NCBI RefSeq assembly: GCF_030142045.1
Contig: NZ_CP126242.1
Coordinates: forward strand, 1,922,001 to 1,986,000
Direction of reading: 5' to 3'
Source of the DNA: Arthrobacter sp. zg-Y919
GTDB taxonomy: Bacteria > Actinomycetota > Actinomycetes > Actinomycetales > Micrococcaceae
DNA length: 64,000 bases
Position 1 is the stretch's first letter; every line of letters starts with the position of its first letter. This document shows positions 42,640-52,222 of this stretch, one piece after another. Both the position numbers and the translations under genes were made by a program. The notes under the pieces are model-generated. The model did not search any database. It was given only the letters and a program-made list of their open reading frames with translations, and was not told the DNA's origin.

Positions 42640-42697
42640 AACAGGTGCCGGGCTCTGCGGCAGGCTCAGCCCGGCACTGCACCCGCTTTAAACGACA

Positions 42698-42730
42698 AAA
42701 GCCTGACGAAACTTACGTTTCATCAGGCTT
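42698..42730 (-). terminator. terminator of the tRNA-Pro gene
   Basis: On the minus strand AAGCCTGATGAAAC and GTTTCGTCAGGCTT form a stem followed by TTT. It lies 5 nt past the tRNA 3' end. Confidence 0.9.
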
Positions 42731-42734
42731 ACCG

Positions 42735-42808
<74 letters not shown>

Positions 42809-42924
42809 CAGTTCCCCCGGAATCCCTTCCGGCCGAACTACCTCAAATACCTTACACCACAACCGGATGTTCCGCCGCATCGGGGGTCGTGTGCTCGGCC
42901 ACGTCAGGGCACGGAGGGCCCTAG

Positions 42925-43025
42925 CCGGCATGGCTGTACAGATAATGGGCTCAATTCCCCTCGGACCGGCATGACTGTACAGATAATGGACCTTTCGCGG
43001 CCGGATAACCCCGTTACCTGTACAG
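42925..43025 (+). repeat. three CTGTACAG palindromes, two within a 26-bp direct repeat
   Basis: Two 26-bp units at 42925-42950 and 42966-42991 differ at two positions and share CCGGCATG...CTGTACAGATAATGG. A third CTGTACAG lies at 43018-43025 with weaker flanks. The spacing is 41-43 bp. No ORF is associated. They fill most of the ~317-nt gap between tRNA-Pro and der. They could be remnants of an insertion-sequence end or regulator sites. Confidence 0.6.
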
Positions 43026-43067
43026 CGATGAGCTTCCGGCAGGGTTCCGGCTATGAAGAACGCAGAA

Positions 43068-43109
43068 ACCCCGGCCCCGCTTCCCCGAAAAGGGAGAGCA
43101 GGACCGGGG
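43068..43109 (-). terminator. hairpin downstream of der
   Basis: CCCCGG...CCGGGG outer and TTCCC/GGGAG inner complementarity lies 16 nt beyond the der stop. It is a plausible terminator of the parA-der operon, though without a clean T-tract. Confidence 0.55.
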
Positions 43110-43125
43110 CACGTCATGCTGACGC

Positions 43126-44688
43126 TTAGCGCTTGCTGTTCTTGCCGCGCTTCTCGCGGACACGCATGTTGACCTCGATGGGCGTTCCTTCGAAGCCGAA
43201 CGTTTCGCGCAGGCGGCGGGTGATGAAGCGGCGGTAGCCGGGATCCAGGAAGCCGGTGGTGAACAGCACGAACTTCGGCGGGCGGGAGGACGCCTGCGTG
43301 CCGAAGAGGATACGGGGCTGCTTTCCGCCGCGCACGGGGTGCGGGTGGGCGGCAACCAGCTCGCCCAGGAAGGCGTTGAGCTTGCCGGTGGGGATGCGCT
43401 TGTCCCAGTTCTCCAGTGCCGTATCAAGCGCCGGAACCAGCCGGTCCTTGTGCCAGCCGGTCTTGGCCGAGATGTTCACGTGCGGAGCCCATTCGACGTG
43501 AGCCAGGTCCCGCTCGATCTCGATCTTGAGGTAGCGGCGGCGCTCTTCGTCGAGAAGGTCCCACTTGTTGAAGGCGAGAACCAGCGCGCGGCCGGATTCG
43601 ATGGCCAGCTGCAGGATGCGGACATCCTGCTCACTGAGGACTTCATCCACGGCGAGGAGCACGACGGCGACCTCGGCCTTTTCCAGGGCAGCCTGGGTAC
43701 GCAGCGAAGCGTAGAAGTCGGCACCCTGGGCCATGTGCTGGCGGCGGCGGATGCCGGCGGTGTCGACGAAGCGCCAGGTGCGGCCGCCGAGTTCGATCAT
43801 TTCGTCCACCGGGTCACGGGTGGTGCCGGCGGTGTCATCAACAACCACACGCTCGGAACCGGCCAGCTTGTTCAGCAGCGAGGACTTGCCCACGTTCGGG
43901 CGGCCGATCAGGGCGATGCGGCGCGGGCCGCCGGAGCGGTCCAGTCCACCGTAGGCGGAGTACTCGGGCAGCACGTCGAGGACGGCGTCGAGCATATCGC
44001 CGGTGCCGCGGCCGTGCAGCGCCGAGACGGGGTACGGCTCGCCGAAGCCCAGGCCCCAGAGGGAGGACGCATCGGCTTCGTTCTGGATGTCGTCCACCTT
44101 GTTGGCGACGACGACGACGGGCTTGCCCTTGCCGCGCAGCATCCGCACCACGGCTTCATCCGTTGCGGTGATGCCGACGGTCGCGTCAACCACGAGCATG
44201 ACGGCGTCGGCGTGGTCGACGGCGATTTCGGCCTGGTCGGCAACCCGGCGGTGGATGCCGCGGGCGTCGTGCTCCCAGCCGCCGGTGTCCACCAGGGTGA
44301 AGTTCACGCCGTTCCAGGTTGCCGGGTAGGACACGCGGTCACGGGTGACACCGGGGGTGTCTTCGACGACGGCCTCGCGGCGGCCGAGGATACGGTTCAC
44401 CAGGGTGGACTTGCCCACGTTCGGGCGCCCAACAATGGCGACCACGGGATCCTGGCGGACCGGTGCGTCTTCGTCGTATTCTTCGAAGCCGCCGGCAAGC
44501 AGCGCAGCGTCTTCTTCATCAAGTTCGTAGTCGTCGAGACCGGCGCGGAGGGAGCGGGCGCGTATATCGGCCTCGTCGTCGTCCATTGCCGCCAGGCGCT
44601 CGTCGATCGAGTCCACTCCGGACGGGATGTACTCGTCCGTGGAGATCCCGTCACCGGCGGTGTCGTCGTTGAGAGGTTTTCCGTTCAT
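43126..44688 (-). CDS. der: ribosome-assembly GTPase Der (EngA)
   Basis: A tandem-domain GTPase needed for 50S maturation. The 520-aa protein has an acidic N-terminal extension (~1-75), first G domain ([28 protein letters not shown]), second G domain ([31 protein letters not shown]) and a KH-like C-terminal domain. The ATG at 44688 has GGAAAG upstream; earlier in-frame codons are ignored. It is the last gene of the scpA-scpB-rluB-tyrA-cmk-der series, 169 nt after cmk. Confidence 0.95.
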   Translation of the reverse strand: MNGKPLNDDTAGDGISTDEYIPSGVDSIDERLAAMDDDEADIRARSLRAGLDDYELDEEDAALLAGGFEEYDEDAPVRQDPVVAIVGRPNVGKSTLVNRILGRREAVVEDTPGVTRDRVSYPATWNGVNFTLVDTGGWEHDARGIHRRVADQAEIAVDHADAVMLVVDATVGITATDEAVVRMLRGKGKPVVVVANKVDDIQNEADASSLWGLGFGEPYPVSALHGRGTGDMLDAVLDVLPEYSAYGGLDRSGGPRRIALIGRPNVGKSSLLNKLAGSERVVVDDTAGTTRDPVDEMIELGGRTWRFVDTAGIRRRQHMAQGADFYASLRTQAALEKAEVAVVLLAVDEVLSEQDVRILQLAIESGRALVLAFNKWDLLDEERRRYLKIEIERDLAHVEWAPHVNISAKTGWHKDRLVPALDTALENWDKRIPTGKLNAFLGELVAAHPHPVRGGKQPRILFGTQASSRPPKFVLFTTGFLDPGYRRFITRRLRETFGFEGTPIEVNMRVREKRGKNSKR

Positions 44689-44857
44689 TGAATTGCTTTC
44701 TTTCCGTTGAGGTCTGCAGCACTGCGTACAGGCCGTCGCCGGACGTTCAGCCCGGTAAGTGTGAGGGAGGGTCCTTGCGGCGTTGCCGCCGAATGCCCTC
44801 CTCCCATTGAAACACGGGCAGGTGCCCGTAGTTGGTGCCGGGTCCCCCGGCAGGGAG

Positions 44858-45559
44858 TTAGTGGGTACTGCTGAAAACCACGTCAAGCACCGCCGAGACG
44901 GTCTCTTCGAAGTCCAGGTCCGAGGAATCGATGGTGGTGACGCCGTCGGCGGCCTGCTGGAAATCCACCACGGTGGAATCCTTGGCATCGCGGACCAAGA
45001 CCTGTTCCTTCAGGGCCGCAGCGGTCTGCGTGCCGCCGAGCTGGATGCCGCGGCGGCGGAGCCGGGCTTCCTCGCTGGCGGTGAGCAGGATCCGGACCTC
45101 GGCGTGCGGGGCCACCACGGTGGTGATGTCCCGGCCTTCGGCCACGATCCGCAGCCCGGAGTCCCGGATCAGCTGCTGCTGGCGGCGGACCAGCTCGGCG
45201 CGGGCACCCAGCGTGGTCGCGACGGCGCTGACCGAGGAGGAAACGGCCGGTTCACGGATGGCCTCAGTGACGTCCCGCCCGCTGACGCGGACCCATTCCT
45301 CATTCGGGGACAGACTCAGGGCGATGTCCGCGTTTTCGGCGGCAGCTTCAACGGCCACCGAATCCGTCAGGTCAATCCCCGCTTCCATGCAGGAGAGGGT
45401 GACCGCACGGTACATGGCACCGGTGTCGAGGTAGGCGGCATGCAGGCGGCGTGCCACTTCACGGCTGATGCTGGACTTGCCGGAACCTGACGGTCCGTCA
45501 ATGGCCACAACCAGCGGCTTGCCCAGCCGGAACTGGGCCGGATTCACGTTAGAACTCAC
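44858..45559 (-). CDS. cmk: cytidylate kinase
   Basis: Phosphorylates CMP/dCMP. The 233-aa protein has P-loop [20 protein letters not shown] (~21-40), [24 protein letters not shown] and a LID region with RRR. The GTG at 45559 is used (GGAAGG 7 nt upstream) and overlaps the tyrA stop as GTGA, so translation is probably coupled. Five codons upstream there is another GTG without ribosome-binding site. Confidence 0.94.
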   Translation of the reverse strand: MSSNVNPAQFRLGKPLVVAIDGPSGSGKSSISREVARRLHAAYLDTGAMYRAVTLSCMEAGIDLTDSVAVEAAAENADIALSLSPNEEWVRVSGRDVTEAIREPAVSSSVSAVATTLGARAELVRRQQQLIRDSGLRIVAEGRDITTVVAPHAEVRILLTASEEARLRRRGIQLGGTQTAAALKEQVLVRDAKDSTVVDFQQAADGVTTIDSSDLDFEETVSAVLDVVFSSTH

Positions 45560-46665
45560 TGCACTACCTTCCACCCGCGGGCGCTTAATTCAGTAACAAG
45601 GTCATTCACCCGGCCGGGCAGGACGGAGATTTCCGCCCGCCCCACCTGCCGGCCGGAGGCATGCTCCAGCCGGAGGTCCTCCAGGTTCACGCCGATCTCA
45701 CCAATCTCGGTGAGCAGCCGCGCGATCTGGCCGGGAGTGTCATCCACCAGCACGGTGAAGGACACAAAGGTCTGCGCCGGGCCGCCGTGCTTGCCCGGAA
45801 TCCGGGCCTGCCCGGCGTTGCCTTCGGCAATGAGCTGCGCCATGTCCAGGCGCGCGCCGTCGGCCACCGGATCCTCGAGGGTACGGATCAGCCGGTTCAG
45901 GTCCTCGCGGACCCCGTGCAGGATCGGCACCAGCCGCCCCGCGTTTCCGCTGAGGATCTGCACCCAGAGATTCGGATCGCTGGCGGCAATCCGGGTGACG
46001 TCCCGCAGGCCGTTGCCGGCGAGGCCCAGTGCCTGCGGCGGGGTTTCCTGCAGCCGGCTGGCCACCAGGGAAGCCATTACCTGCGGCAGGTGCGAGGTCA
46101 GCGCGACCGACGCGTCGTGGTCCTCGGCGGACATCCGGGACACCACGGCGCCCAGATCGAACGCGAGGGCCTCGGCCCGGCGCACGGCCTCCGGGGCCGC
46201 TTCCGGCGGCGGGCAGATGACCCAGGGCATGCCGTTGAACAGTTCCGCGCGTGCGGCCACCGGCCCGGATTTCTCCCGGCCCGCCATCGGGTGGGTGCCC
46301 ACGTAACGGCTGAGCTCGGCGTCGTACTCCCGCAGGTCGGTAAGGACAGCCGACTTCACGCTGGCAATATCAATGACGACGGCGGCCGGCCAGTCCTTCA
46401 GCGCTGCAGCCACCAGGGACGCAGTGACATCCGGCGGAGCGGCAACCACCACGAGCGACGGGTCGAATCCCTGGCGGGAAACGCTCAGGAGCCGCCCGGC
46501 ACCGATGTCCCGGGCCACAGCCTCTGTCGAGGGAGACAGGTCCGAGAGCACGACATCGATGCCGCGGGCACGGAGCCCCAGGCCGATGCTCGTGCCCAGC
46601 AGACCCGTGCCGATGATCAGCACGGATCCGGACAGGTGGGTGCCCCCGTCAGCGGCAGCGGCCAT
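45556..46665 (-). CDS. tyrA: prephenate dehydrogenase with ACT domain
   Basis: Makes 4-hydroxyphenylpyruvate for tyrosine. The 369-aa protein has the NAD motif LIIGTGLLGTSIGLGL, the THPMAGREKSGP catalytic-region motif, DHDASVALTSHLPQ, and a C-terminal ACT-type domain (~295-365: SFTVLVDDTPGQIARLLTEIGE) for feedback control. It sits 3 nt after rluB and overlaps cmk. Presence of tyrA inside the scpA-cmk operon is common in Micrococcales. Confidence 0.93.
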   Translation of the reverse strand: MAAAADGGTHLSGSVLIIGTGLLGTSIGLGLRARGIDVVLSDLSPSTEAVARDIGAGRLLSVSRQGFDPSLVVVAAPPDVTASLVAAALKDWPAAVVIDIASVKSAVLTDLREYDAELSRYVGTHPMAGREKSGPVAARAELFNGMPWVICPPPEAAPEAVRRAEALAFDLGAVVSRMSAEDHDASVALTSHLPQVMASLVASRLQETPPQALGLAGNGLRDVTRIAASDPNLWVQILSGNAGRLVPILHGVREDLNRLIRTLEDPVADGARLDMAQLIAEGNAGQARIPGKHGGPAQTFVSFTVLVDDTPGQIARLLTEIGEIGVNLEDLRLEHASGRQVGRAEISVLPGRVNDLVTELSARGWKVVQ

Positions 46666-46668
46666 TGG

Positions 46669-47868
46669 CTAGAGTCCTACTGAAGCGAGGAGGTGTCCAA
46701 CCTCACCGCGGCCCAGGACGCGGATGCTGCCCTGGCGCTGGTCGCCCAGGCGGATCGGGCCGATCTGGGTGCGCACGAGGCGCTCGACCGGGTGCCCGAC
46801 GGCGTCGAACAGGCGGCGGACGATGCGGTTGCGGCCCGAGTGCAGAATGACCTCGACCAGGAGGTGACCCGGGGTGGAGTCGACCAGTTTGAAGGAATCG
46901 ACCTTCGCGAAGCCGTCTTCGAGCTCGATGCCTTCACGCATCTGCGCACCGACGCCCTGGCCCATCGGGCCGCGGACCTGGACGAGGTAGGTCTTGGGCA
47001 CTTCGTAGGAAGGGTGGGTGAGACGGTTGGTCAGCTCGCCGTCGTTGGTCAGCAGCAGCAGGCCTTCGGTCTCGTTGTCCAGGCGGCCAACGTGGAACAG
47101 GCGCTCGTTCTTGCTGGTGGCCTTGAGGAAGTCACTGATGCAGGGCCGGCCCTCGGGGTCTTCCATGGTGGAGATGACGCCGCGGGGCTTGTTGAAGACG
47201 TAGTACTTCTGGGATTCATCCAGCTGCAGGCGCATGCCGTCCACGTGGATGGCGACAGTGGCCGGATCAACGCGGACTCCGAGCTCGGTGACGACCTGGC
47301 CGTCAACCTCCACACGGCCTTCGGCGATCATTTCCTCGCACACCCGGCGGGAGGCGACACCGGCGCTGGCCATGACCTTCTGCAGGCGGATGCCTTCGGG
47401 GTTGTGCTGTTCCGAAATCACCGGCTTGGCGGGGCGGCGGGTGGCCGACCGGCGCACGGGACCCAGGTTCTGGCCAAAGCGCTCGTTCCGGAAGGCACGG
47501 TCACCGCTCTTGCGCTGGCCTGCCTGCGGGCCGCCGAACTTACCGGCACCGGACTTGGCGCCCGACTTCGGTGCACCACCGGTTTTGGGGGCACCGGTCC
47601 GGGCACCATTGGGCTTGCTGTCGCCGAACGCCTTCACGGCGTCGGACTTGAACTTCTCTGGACGGGCGGCCTCCGGGCTGACGGGCCGGTAGCCGTTGGC
47701 GCGGTCTTCGCCGGGCTTCAGGCCCGACGCCGAACGGGGGCCGCCGGTGCGGTTGGAGGAAGGCTTGGAGCCGCGGCCGAAGCCTTTGCCGCCGGCGGGG
47801 CCACCGGCACTGCGTCCGCCGCCGCGCGGGGTATTGCGGCCGGATCCGGAACGGGGTGCTGGGGTCAT
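46669..47868 (-). CDS. rluB: RsuA/RluB-family pseudouridine synthase with long basic N-terminus
   Basis: Modifies uridine in 23S or 16S rRNA. It has an S4 RNA-binding domain (RLQKVMASAGVASRRVCEEMI, ~155-185), catalytic VGRLDNETEGLLLLTNDG and LVEVILHSGRNRIVRRLFDAVGHPV. At 399 aa it is ~150 residues longer than the core enzyme because of a Gly/Arg/Lys/Pro-rich N-terminal extension. This extension is probably disordered and may bind RNA. The ATG has AAAGGA 7 nt upstream. It lies between scpB and tyrA. Confidence 0.92.
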   Translation of the reverse strand: MTPAPRSGSGRNTPRGGGRSAGGPAGGKGFGRGSKPSSNRTGGPRSASGLKPGEDRANGYRPVSPEAARPEKFKSDAVKAFGDSKPNGARTGAPKTGGAPKSGAKSGAGKFGGPQAGQRKSGDRAFRNERFGQNLGPVRRSATRRPAKPVISEQHNPEGIRLQKVMASAGVASRRVCEEMIAEGRVEVDGQVVTELGVRVDPATVAIHVDGMRLQLDESQKYYVFNKPRGVISTMEDPEGRPCISDFLKATSKNERLFHVGRLDNETEGLLLLTNDGELTNRLTHPSYEVPKTYLVQVRGPMGQGVGAQMREGIELEDGFAKVDSFKLVDSTPGHLLVEVILHSGRNRIVRRLFDAVGHPVERLVRTQIGPIRLGDQRQGSIRVLGRGEVGHLLASVGL

Positions 47869-47892
47869 GAGTAAGTCCTTTGGGTGTAGCGG

Positions 47893-48534
47893 TTAATAAG
47901 TAGTGTCTTCAAATTCGGCCAGGTTTTCCAGCCCGGGCAGGTGCGGTGCAATCTGCGGAAGTTCGTCGAGGCTGCCCAGACCGAGCCGTTCCAGGAAGTA
48001 CGGCGTGGTCCGGTACAGCAGCGAACCGGTTTCCGGTTCGGTGCCGGCGTCGACGATCAATCCACGCTGAACCAGCGTGCGGACCACCGAATCGACGTTT
48101 ACTCCCCGGATCGCGGAGACCCGGGCCCGGGAGACGGGCTGCCGATAGGCAATCACCGCCAGTGTTTCCAGTGCGGCCTGCGACAGCCGTGCACTCTGGC
48201 CTTCCAGTACAAACTTCGACACAACGGGCGCATAGTCAGCGCGGGAAAAAATCCGCCATCCGCCTGCTACGTCGCGGAGTTCAAAACCACGCGGTGCGCC
48301 CTCGGGTCCACCCCCAGTATAGCCGTCATACTCCTGCTGCAGTTCCGTGAGGGCAGCGAGCACTTCCGTCTCCGGGACGCCGATCACCGAGGCCAGCAGT
48401 GCCGGGGCGGCAGGTTCATCCACCACCATCAGCACCGCCTCCACAGCGGCCTTCACGCCGCCGGGCAGTGAGGCCGCATCTACGGCACCATCCCCGCCGC
48501 TCTGGTCAGTCCCAACAACCGGCTCCGCCGTCAT
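47893..48534 (-). CDS. scpB: segregation and condensation protein B
   Basis: A 213-aa winged-helix partner of the SMC-ScpA condensin complex. Motifs include ALETLAVIAYRQPVSRARVSAIRGVNVDSVVRTL and a second region LLYRTTPYFLERLGLGSLDELP. Start and scpA stop overlap (ATGA). Gene order scpA-scpB-rluB is conserved widely in bacteria. Confidence 0.95.
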   Translation of the reverse strand: MTAEPVVGTDQSGGDGAVDAASLPGGVKAAVEAVLMVVDEPAAPALLASVIGVPETEVLAALTELQQEYDGYTGGGPEGAPRGFELRDVAGGWRIFSRADYAPVVSKFVLEGQSARLSQAALETLAVIAYRQPVSRARVSAIRGVNVDSVVRTLVQRGLIVDAGTEPETGSLLYRTTPYFLERLGLGSLDELPQIAPHLPGLENLAEFEDTTY

Positions 48535-49511
48535 GCTTGGTCCCCTTCGGTAACGCTGTCTGTCTCGCTGTCGTATTCGTCCACGCCGCCGGTCAGTCCG
48601 GCAGCCGCATCCGCATCCCCGGTCCAGGTAATCAGCAGTTCGCCCAGCGGAGTTTCCTGTTCAAAGCTGACTGACCCGTCGCGGAACATTTCCAGCAGCG
48701 CCAGGAACCGGGCCACCGCAACCGGACCGTCGGCGTCGGACACCAGAGTCCCGAATGTTGCCGCTCCGTTCCCCGCCAGCCGTTCGGCAAGGATCAGGGC
48801 CTGTTCGCGGACGCTGGTCTTGGGTGCGTGCAGGTGTTCCAGGCCCACCGTAGGGGGCTGTTCATCCCGGGGCTGCAGGGCGCGGGCGGCCAGGTCGGCA
48901 AATTGCTGAGGGGTGGTGCGCCAGATCAGTTCCGGCAGCATCGCCGCGAAGTGCGGATCCAGGGAGACCTGGCGGGGGAAACGCTGCGCCTCTTCGGCCA
49001 GCCGCTCCCCCATCTGCCGGGCCATTTCCCGAAACGCCTTGTACTGCAGCAGGCGGGCGAACAGCAGGTCGCGGGCCTCGAGCAGGGCTACGTCTTCCTC
49101 GTCCTCGACGTCACCGCTCGGCAGGAGCCGCGCGGCCTTGAGGTCCAGGAGGGTGGCCGCAATGACCAGGAATTCGCTGGCCTCGTCCAGGGCAACTTCG
49201 GGGCCGGTTCCGAAAAGCTCCCGGATGTAGCCCAGGAACTCATCGGTGACGGCGGCGAGGGCTATCTCGGTAATGTCCAGCTCGTGCTTGGAGATCAGTC
49301 CCAGCAGCACCTCGAAGGGACCGGTGAAGTTCGTCAGGCGGACTTCAAACCCGGCGCGCGGCTCCTGCGAACCGGAATCCTGCGGGTCCGGCTTCCCCGT
49401 GCCGGGCCCCGATTTTGGGGTCGCCGGTTGAGACGACCCCGCCTTCGGGGAGCCCGACCTCGGGGACCCCGGCCCCGCGTGCGCCGGTTTAGGGCGCGCC
49501 GCCGCGGGCAA
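48531..49511 (-). CDS. scpA: segregation and condensation protein A
   Basis: Kleisin subunit linking SMC heads. The core begins at FEVRLTNFTGPFEVLLGLISKHELDITEIAL (~55-85) and ends with a C-terminal winged helix (RFLALLEMFRDGSVSFEQ). At 326 aa it carries a ~50-residue Pro/Ser/Gly-rich N-terminal extension. The TTG start at 49511 lies inside the parA 3' end, with AAGGA 5 nt upstream, giving a 23-nt overlap; a GTG further in (at GFEV) would remove the low-complexity part. Confidence 0.92.
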   Translation of the reverse strand: MPAAARPKPAHAGPGSPRSGSPKAGSSQPATPKSGPGTGKPDPQDSGSQEPRAGFEVRLTNFTGPFEVLLGLISKHELDITEIALAAVTDEFLGYIRELFGTGPEVALDEASEFLVIAATLLDLKAARLLPSGDVEDEEDVALLEARDLLFARLLQYKAFREMARQMGERLAEEAQRFPRQVSLDPHFAAMLPELIWRTTPQQFADLAARALQPRDEQPPTVGLEHLHAPKTSVREQALILAERLAGNGAATFGTLVSDADGPVAVARFLALLEMFRDGSVSFEQETPLGELLITWTGDADAAAGLTGGVDEYDSETDSVTEGDQA

Positions 49512-50382
49512 TCAGTTCCTTGGCGAGGCGGCGGTAGGAGTCGGCGCCCGGGTGGTTGCCGGCGTACGTGGTGATCGGTTCGGCCGCCACAGTGGCATCG
49601 GCGAACTTGATGGTCCGCTTGATGACTGTTTCGAAGACCTTGTCGCCGAAGGCTTCCACCAGGCGGGAAATGACTTCGCGGCTGTGCAGGGTGCGGGCGT
49701 CGTACATGGTCGCCAGGACGCCGTCCACCTGCAGCCCGGGGTTGAGCCGGTCCTGGACCTTCTCGATGGTCTCCACCAGCAGCGCAACGGCGCGCAGGGC
49801 GAAGAACTCACAGATCAGCGGGATGATGACGCCGTGGGCTGCCGTCAGTGCGTTGACGGTCAGCAGGCCCAGGGACGGCTGGCAGTCGATGAGGATGACG
49901 TCGTAGTCGTCCGACACCCGGCGCAGTGCCCGTTCGAGCACCTGCTCGCGGGCCACTTCGTTCACCAGCTGGACCTCGGCCGCGGAAAGGTCGATGTTGG
50001 CTGGCAGCAGGTGGATGTTCTCGATGGAGGTTTCGTGGATGGCCTCGCGGATATCCACCTTGCGGTCCATCAGCACGTTGTAGACGGTCAGGTCCAGTTC
50101 GTGCGGGTTGGCACCCATTCCGGCGGACAGGGCACCCTGCGGGTCAAAATCGACCAGCAGTACGCGGCGGCCGGCCTCTGCAAGGGCAGCGCCCAGGTTG
50201 ATGGTGGAGGTGGTCTTACCGACCCCGCCCTTCTGGTTCACCATCGCGATGATCCGGGCAGGACCATGGGACGTGAGGACGGGAGGTTCAGGGAATACCG
50301 TCAGGGGACGTCCGGTAGGGCCCATCGCCGAATCGGTTGCGGTTGCGTCCTGCAGAGTTGATGAACTCTGATCGCTGCTCAC
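49489..50382 (-). CDS. ParA-family chromosome partitioning ATPase (scpAB-linked)
   Basis: A 297-aa ParA-like ATPase with the deviant Walker A KGGVGKTTSTINLG (~50-63), VDFDPQGALSAGMG and LIDCQPSLG. It is the Rv1708-type orphan ParA adjacent to scpA/scpB rather than the origin-linked ParA. It probably cooperates with condensin in chromosome organisation (inference). The GTG at 50382 is chosen from the conserved start of the domain; about 50 N-terminal residues are low complexity. It heads the operon through der. The ~280 nt upstream contains only the terminator listed at 50594. Confidence 0.9.
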   Translation of the reverse strand: MSSDQSSSTLQDATATDSAMGPTGRPLTVFPEPPVLTSHGPARIIAMVNQKGGVGKTTSTINLGAALAEAGRRVLLVDFDPQGALSAGMGANPHELDLTVYNVLMDRKVDIREAIHETSIENIHLLPANIDLSAAEVQLVNEVAREQVLERALRRVSDDYDVILIDCQPSLGLLTVNALTAAHGVIIPLICEFFALRAVALLVETIEKVQDRLNPGLQVDGVLATMYDARTLHSREVISRLVEAFGDKVFETVIKRTIKFADATVAAEPITTYAGNHPGADSYRRLAKELIARGGAP

Positions 50383-50593
50383 GTATAAATCCACGCTTCC
50401 GTATCTAGCTGTGCTGCGGGCTGTCAGTGACAACGTTACAGCCGCGCAACGGTGTTCCGCGCGAATCGGGGCCCCGGCGCCCGGCGAGCCTTGACGCTCA
50501 AGTAGAAGTCGAACCTTTGGCGCGGACTGCAATCGGCGGCGAAGGATGTCCCGCCAAAGAACGGCACCCCGGCACCCAAGCTTGGTTCGACAG

Positions 50594-50632
50594 AAAGAAC
50601 GCGCCCCGCCTTACCCGGCGGAGCGCGTTCTT
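50594..50632. terminator. hairpin terminator downstream of dctA
   Basis: AAGAACGCGC-CCGCC and GGCGGAGCGCGTTCTT form a long stem in the gap between dctA and parA. It is 30 nt past the dctA stop on the minus strand, with a flanking TTTC of moderate strength. Confidence 0.75.
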
Positions 50633-50661
50633 CGGTAGTGCTTTGCAGTTAGGCCTGGCGG

Positions 50662-52089
50662 TTAGTGCCGGGCCTCTCCGGTGGAACCGCCCACTGCGGA
50701 ACTTCCGGCGGGGCTGGGCACCGAAGCGGCGAGTTCGGCGGACTCCGCCGTCTGGCGCGGTTCGTCAGTGCCGGCGTCGACGTTCATGCTCGCCTCGTCG
50801 AAGGGCCGTTCGCGGTCCAGGACCGCGGTGACCTGGTCCTTGTCGATTTCCTTGGTCCAGGTGCCGATCAGCACGGTGGCGACAGCGTTGCCGGTGAAGT
50901 TGGTCAGGGCACGGGCTTCGGACATGAAGCGGTCGATGCCCACAATCAGGCCCACGCCCTCGATCAGGTCGGGACGGTGCGACTGCAGGCCGCCGGCCAG
51001 GGTGGCCAGGCCTGCGCCGGTGACGCCTGCGGCGCCCTTTGACGCGATGATCATGAAGACCAGCAGGGAAATCTGCTCCCCCAGTTCCAACGGCTTGCCC
51101 ATGGCCGAGGCGACGAACAGTGCCGCCATGGTCAGGTAGATGGCGGTTCCATCGAGGTTGAAGGAGTAACCGGTGGGGACCGTGACACCGACAACCGGCT
51201 TGGAGATACCAAGGTGTTCCATCTTCGCGATCAGGCGCGGCAGGGCCACTTCCGAGGACGACGTGGAGAAGATCAGCAGGTATTCGCGTCCCAGGTACCG
51301 CATCAGCTTGAAGATGCTGACGCCGGTCACCAGTTTCAGCAGGCCGCCCAGGATGACGACGATGAAGAGGATGCAGGTGATGTAGAAGGCGACCATCAGG
51401 GTTGCCATGCTCACGATTGCCTGGATGCCGGTTTCGCCGACGACGGCGGAAATGGCACCGAAGGCGCCGATGGGCGCCAGCCACATGATCATCATGAGGA
51501 TGCGGAAGACCAGGGCCTGGATGTAGCCGATGCCCTTGAGTACGGGAGCTCCGGCAGTACCCATCTTCTGCAGCGCGAAGCCGACCAGCAGGGCAACAAA
51601 GAGGGTCTGCAGGATGCTTTCACCGGTAAGGGAAGCCAGCAGCGTGGTGGGGATGATGCTCAGCAGGAAGCCGGTCATTCCCTCTGACTCTTCGGGAGCT
51701 GACGGCGCGGCGTCACCCGACGCCTGCAGGTCCAGTCCCTCACCCGGGTGGATCAGGTTGCCGACCACGAGCCCGATGGCGAGGGCGAAGGTGGACATGA
51801 TGATGAAGTAGCCCAGCGCCAGACCGCCGACTTTGCCGACCGTGGCGGCTTTGGCAATTGATCCGATGCCTAGGACAATGGTGCAGAAGATGACCGGGGC
51901 GATCATCATCTTGATCAGGTTGATGAACCCGGTCCCGAGGGGCTTCAGGGACTTGGCGAACTCCGGGGCCAGCAGTCCGAGTACGGCACCGAGGACAACC
52001 GCCGCAATGACGGCGATGTAGAGGAAATGTGTTCTGTCCCGCTTGGGGCTCTTCGGTGAGCCCTCGGAGGGATGTGCGGCAGCTGCCAT
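50662..52089 (-). CDS. dctA: C4-dicarboxylate transporter (DctA, DAACS family)
   Basis: A 475-aa sodium/proton symporter for succinate, fumarate and malate. It has multiple membrane helices and the family motifs STSSSEVALPRL (serine-rich re-entrant loop), PTGYSFNLDGTAIYL and ALTNFTGNAVATVLIG. The N-terminus starts MAAAAHPSEG; the C-terminal tail is long, hydrophilic and variable. The ATG has AAGGAG 6 nt upstream. It is divergent from the CitA/CitB system, which is its likely regulator. Confidence 0.93.
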   Translation of the reverse strand: MAAAAHPSEGSPKSPKRDRTHFLYIAVIAAVVLGAVLGLLAPEFAKSLKPLGTGFINLIKMMIAPVIFCTIVLGIGSIAKAATVGKVGGLALGYFIIMSTFALAIGLVVGNLIHPGEGLDLQASGDAAPSAPEESEGMTGFLLSIIPTTLLASLTGESILQTLFVALLVGFALQKMGTAGAPVLKGIGYIQALVFRILMMIMWLAPIGAFGAISAVVGETGIQAIVSMATLMVAFYITCILFIVVILGGLLKLVTGVSIFKLMRYLGREYLLIFSTSSSEVALPRLIAKMEHLGISKPVVGVTVPTGYSFNLDGTAIYLTMAALFVASAMGKPLELGEQISLLVFMIIASKGAAGVTGAGLATLAGGLQSHRPDLIEGVGLIVGIDRFMSEARALTNFTGNAVATVLIGTWTKEIDKDQVTAVLDRERPFDEASMNVDAGTDEPRQTAESAELAASVPSPAGSSAVGGSTGEARH

Positions 52090-52155
52090 GACGGACTCCT
52101 TGTCGAGTTTTTTATCGACTCCAATCTTCCATCAGCAGTGTGATGCCAGTCACTC

Positions 52156-52181
52156 TTGTGTTCATACTGTTCTCAACACAA
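52156..52181. promoter_or_regulatory. inverted repeat in the dctA / sensor-kinase intergenic region
   Basis: TTGTGTT (52156-52162) and AACACAA (52175-52181) are 7-bp perfect inverted arms with a 12-bp centre, placed between the two divergent starts. It is a good candidate site for the CitB-like response regulator controlling both sides. Confidence 0.5.
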
Positions 52182-52222
52182 CTCCTAACGCAGTCGTAAC
52201 GAATCGCAATCAAAGGACGAAA

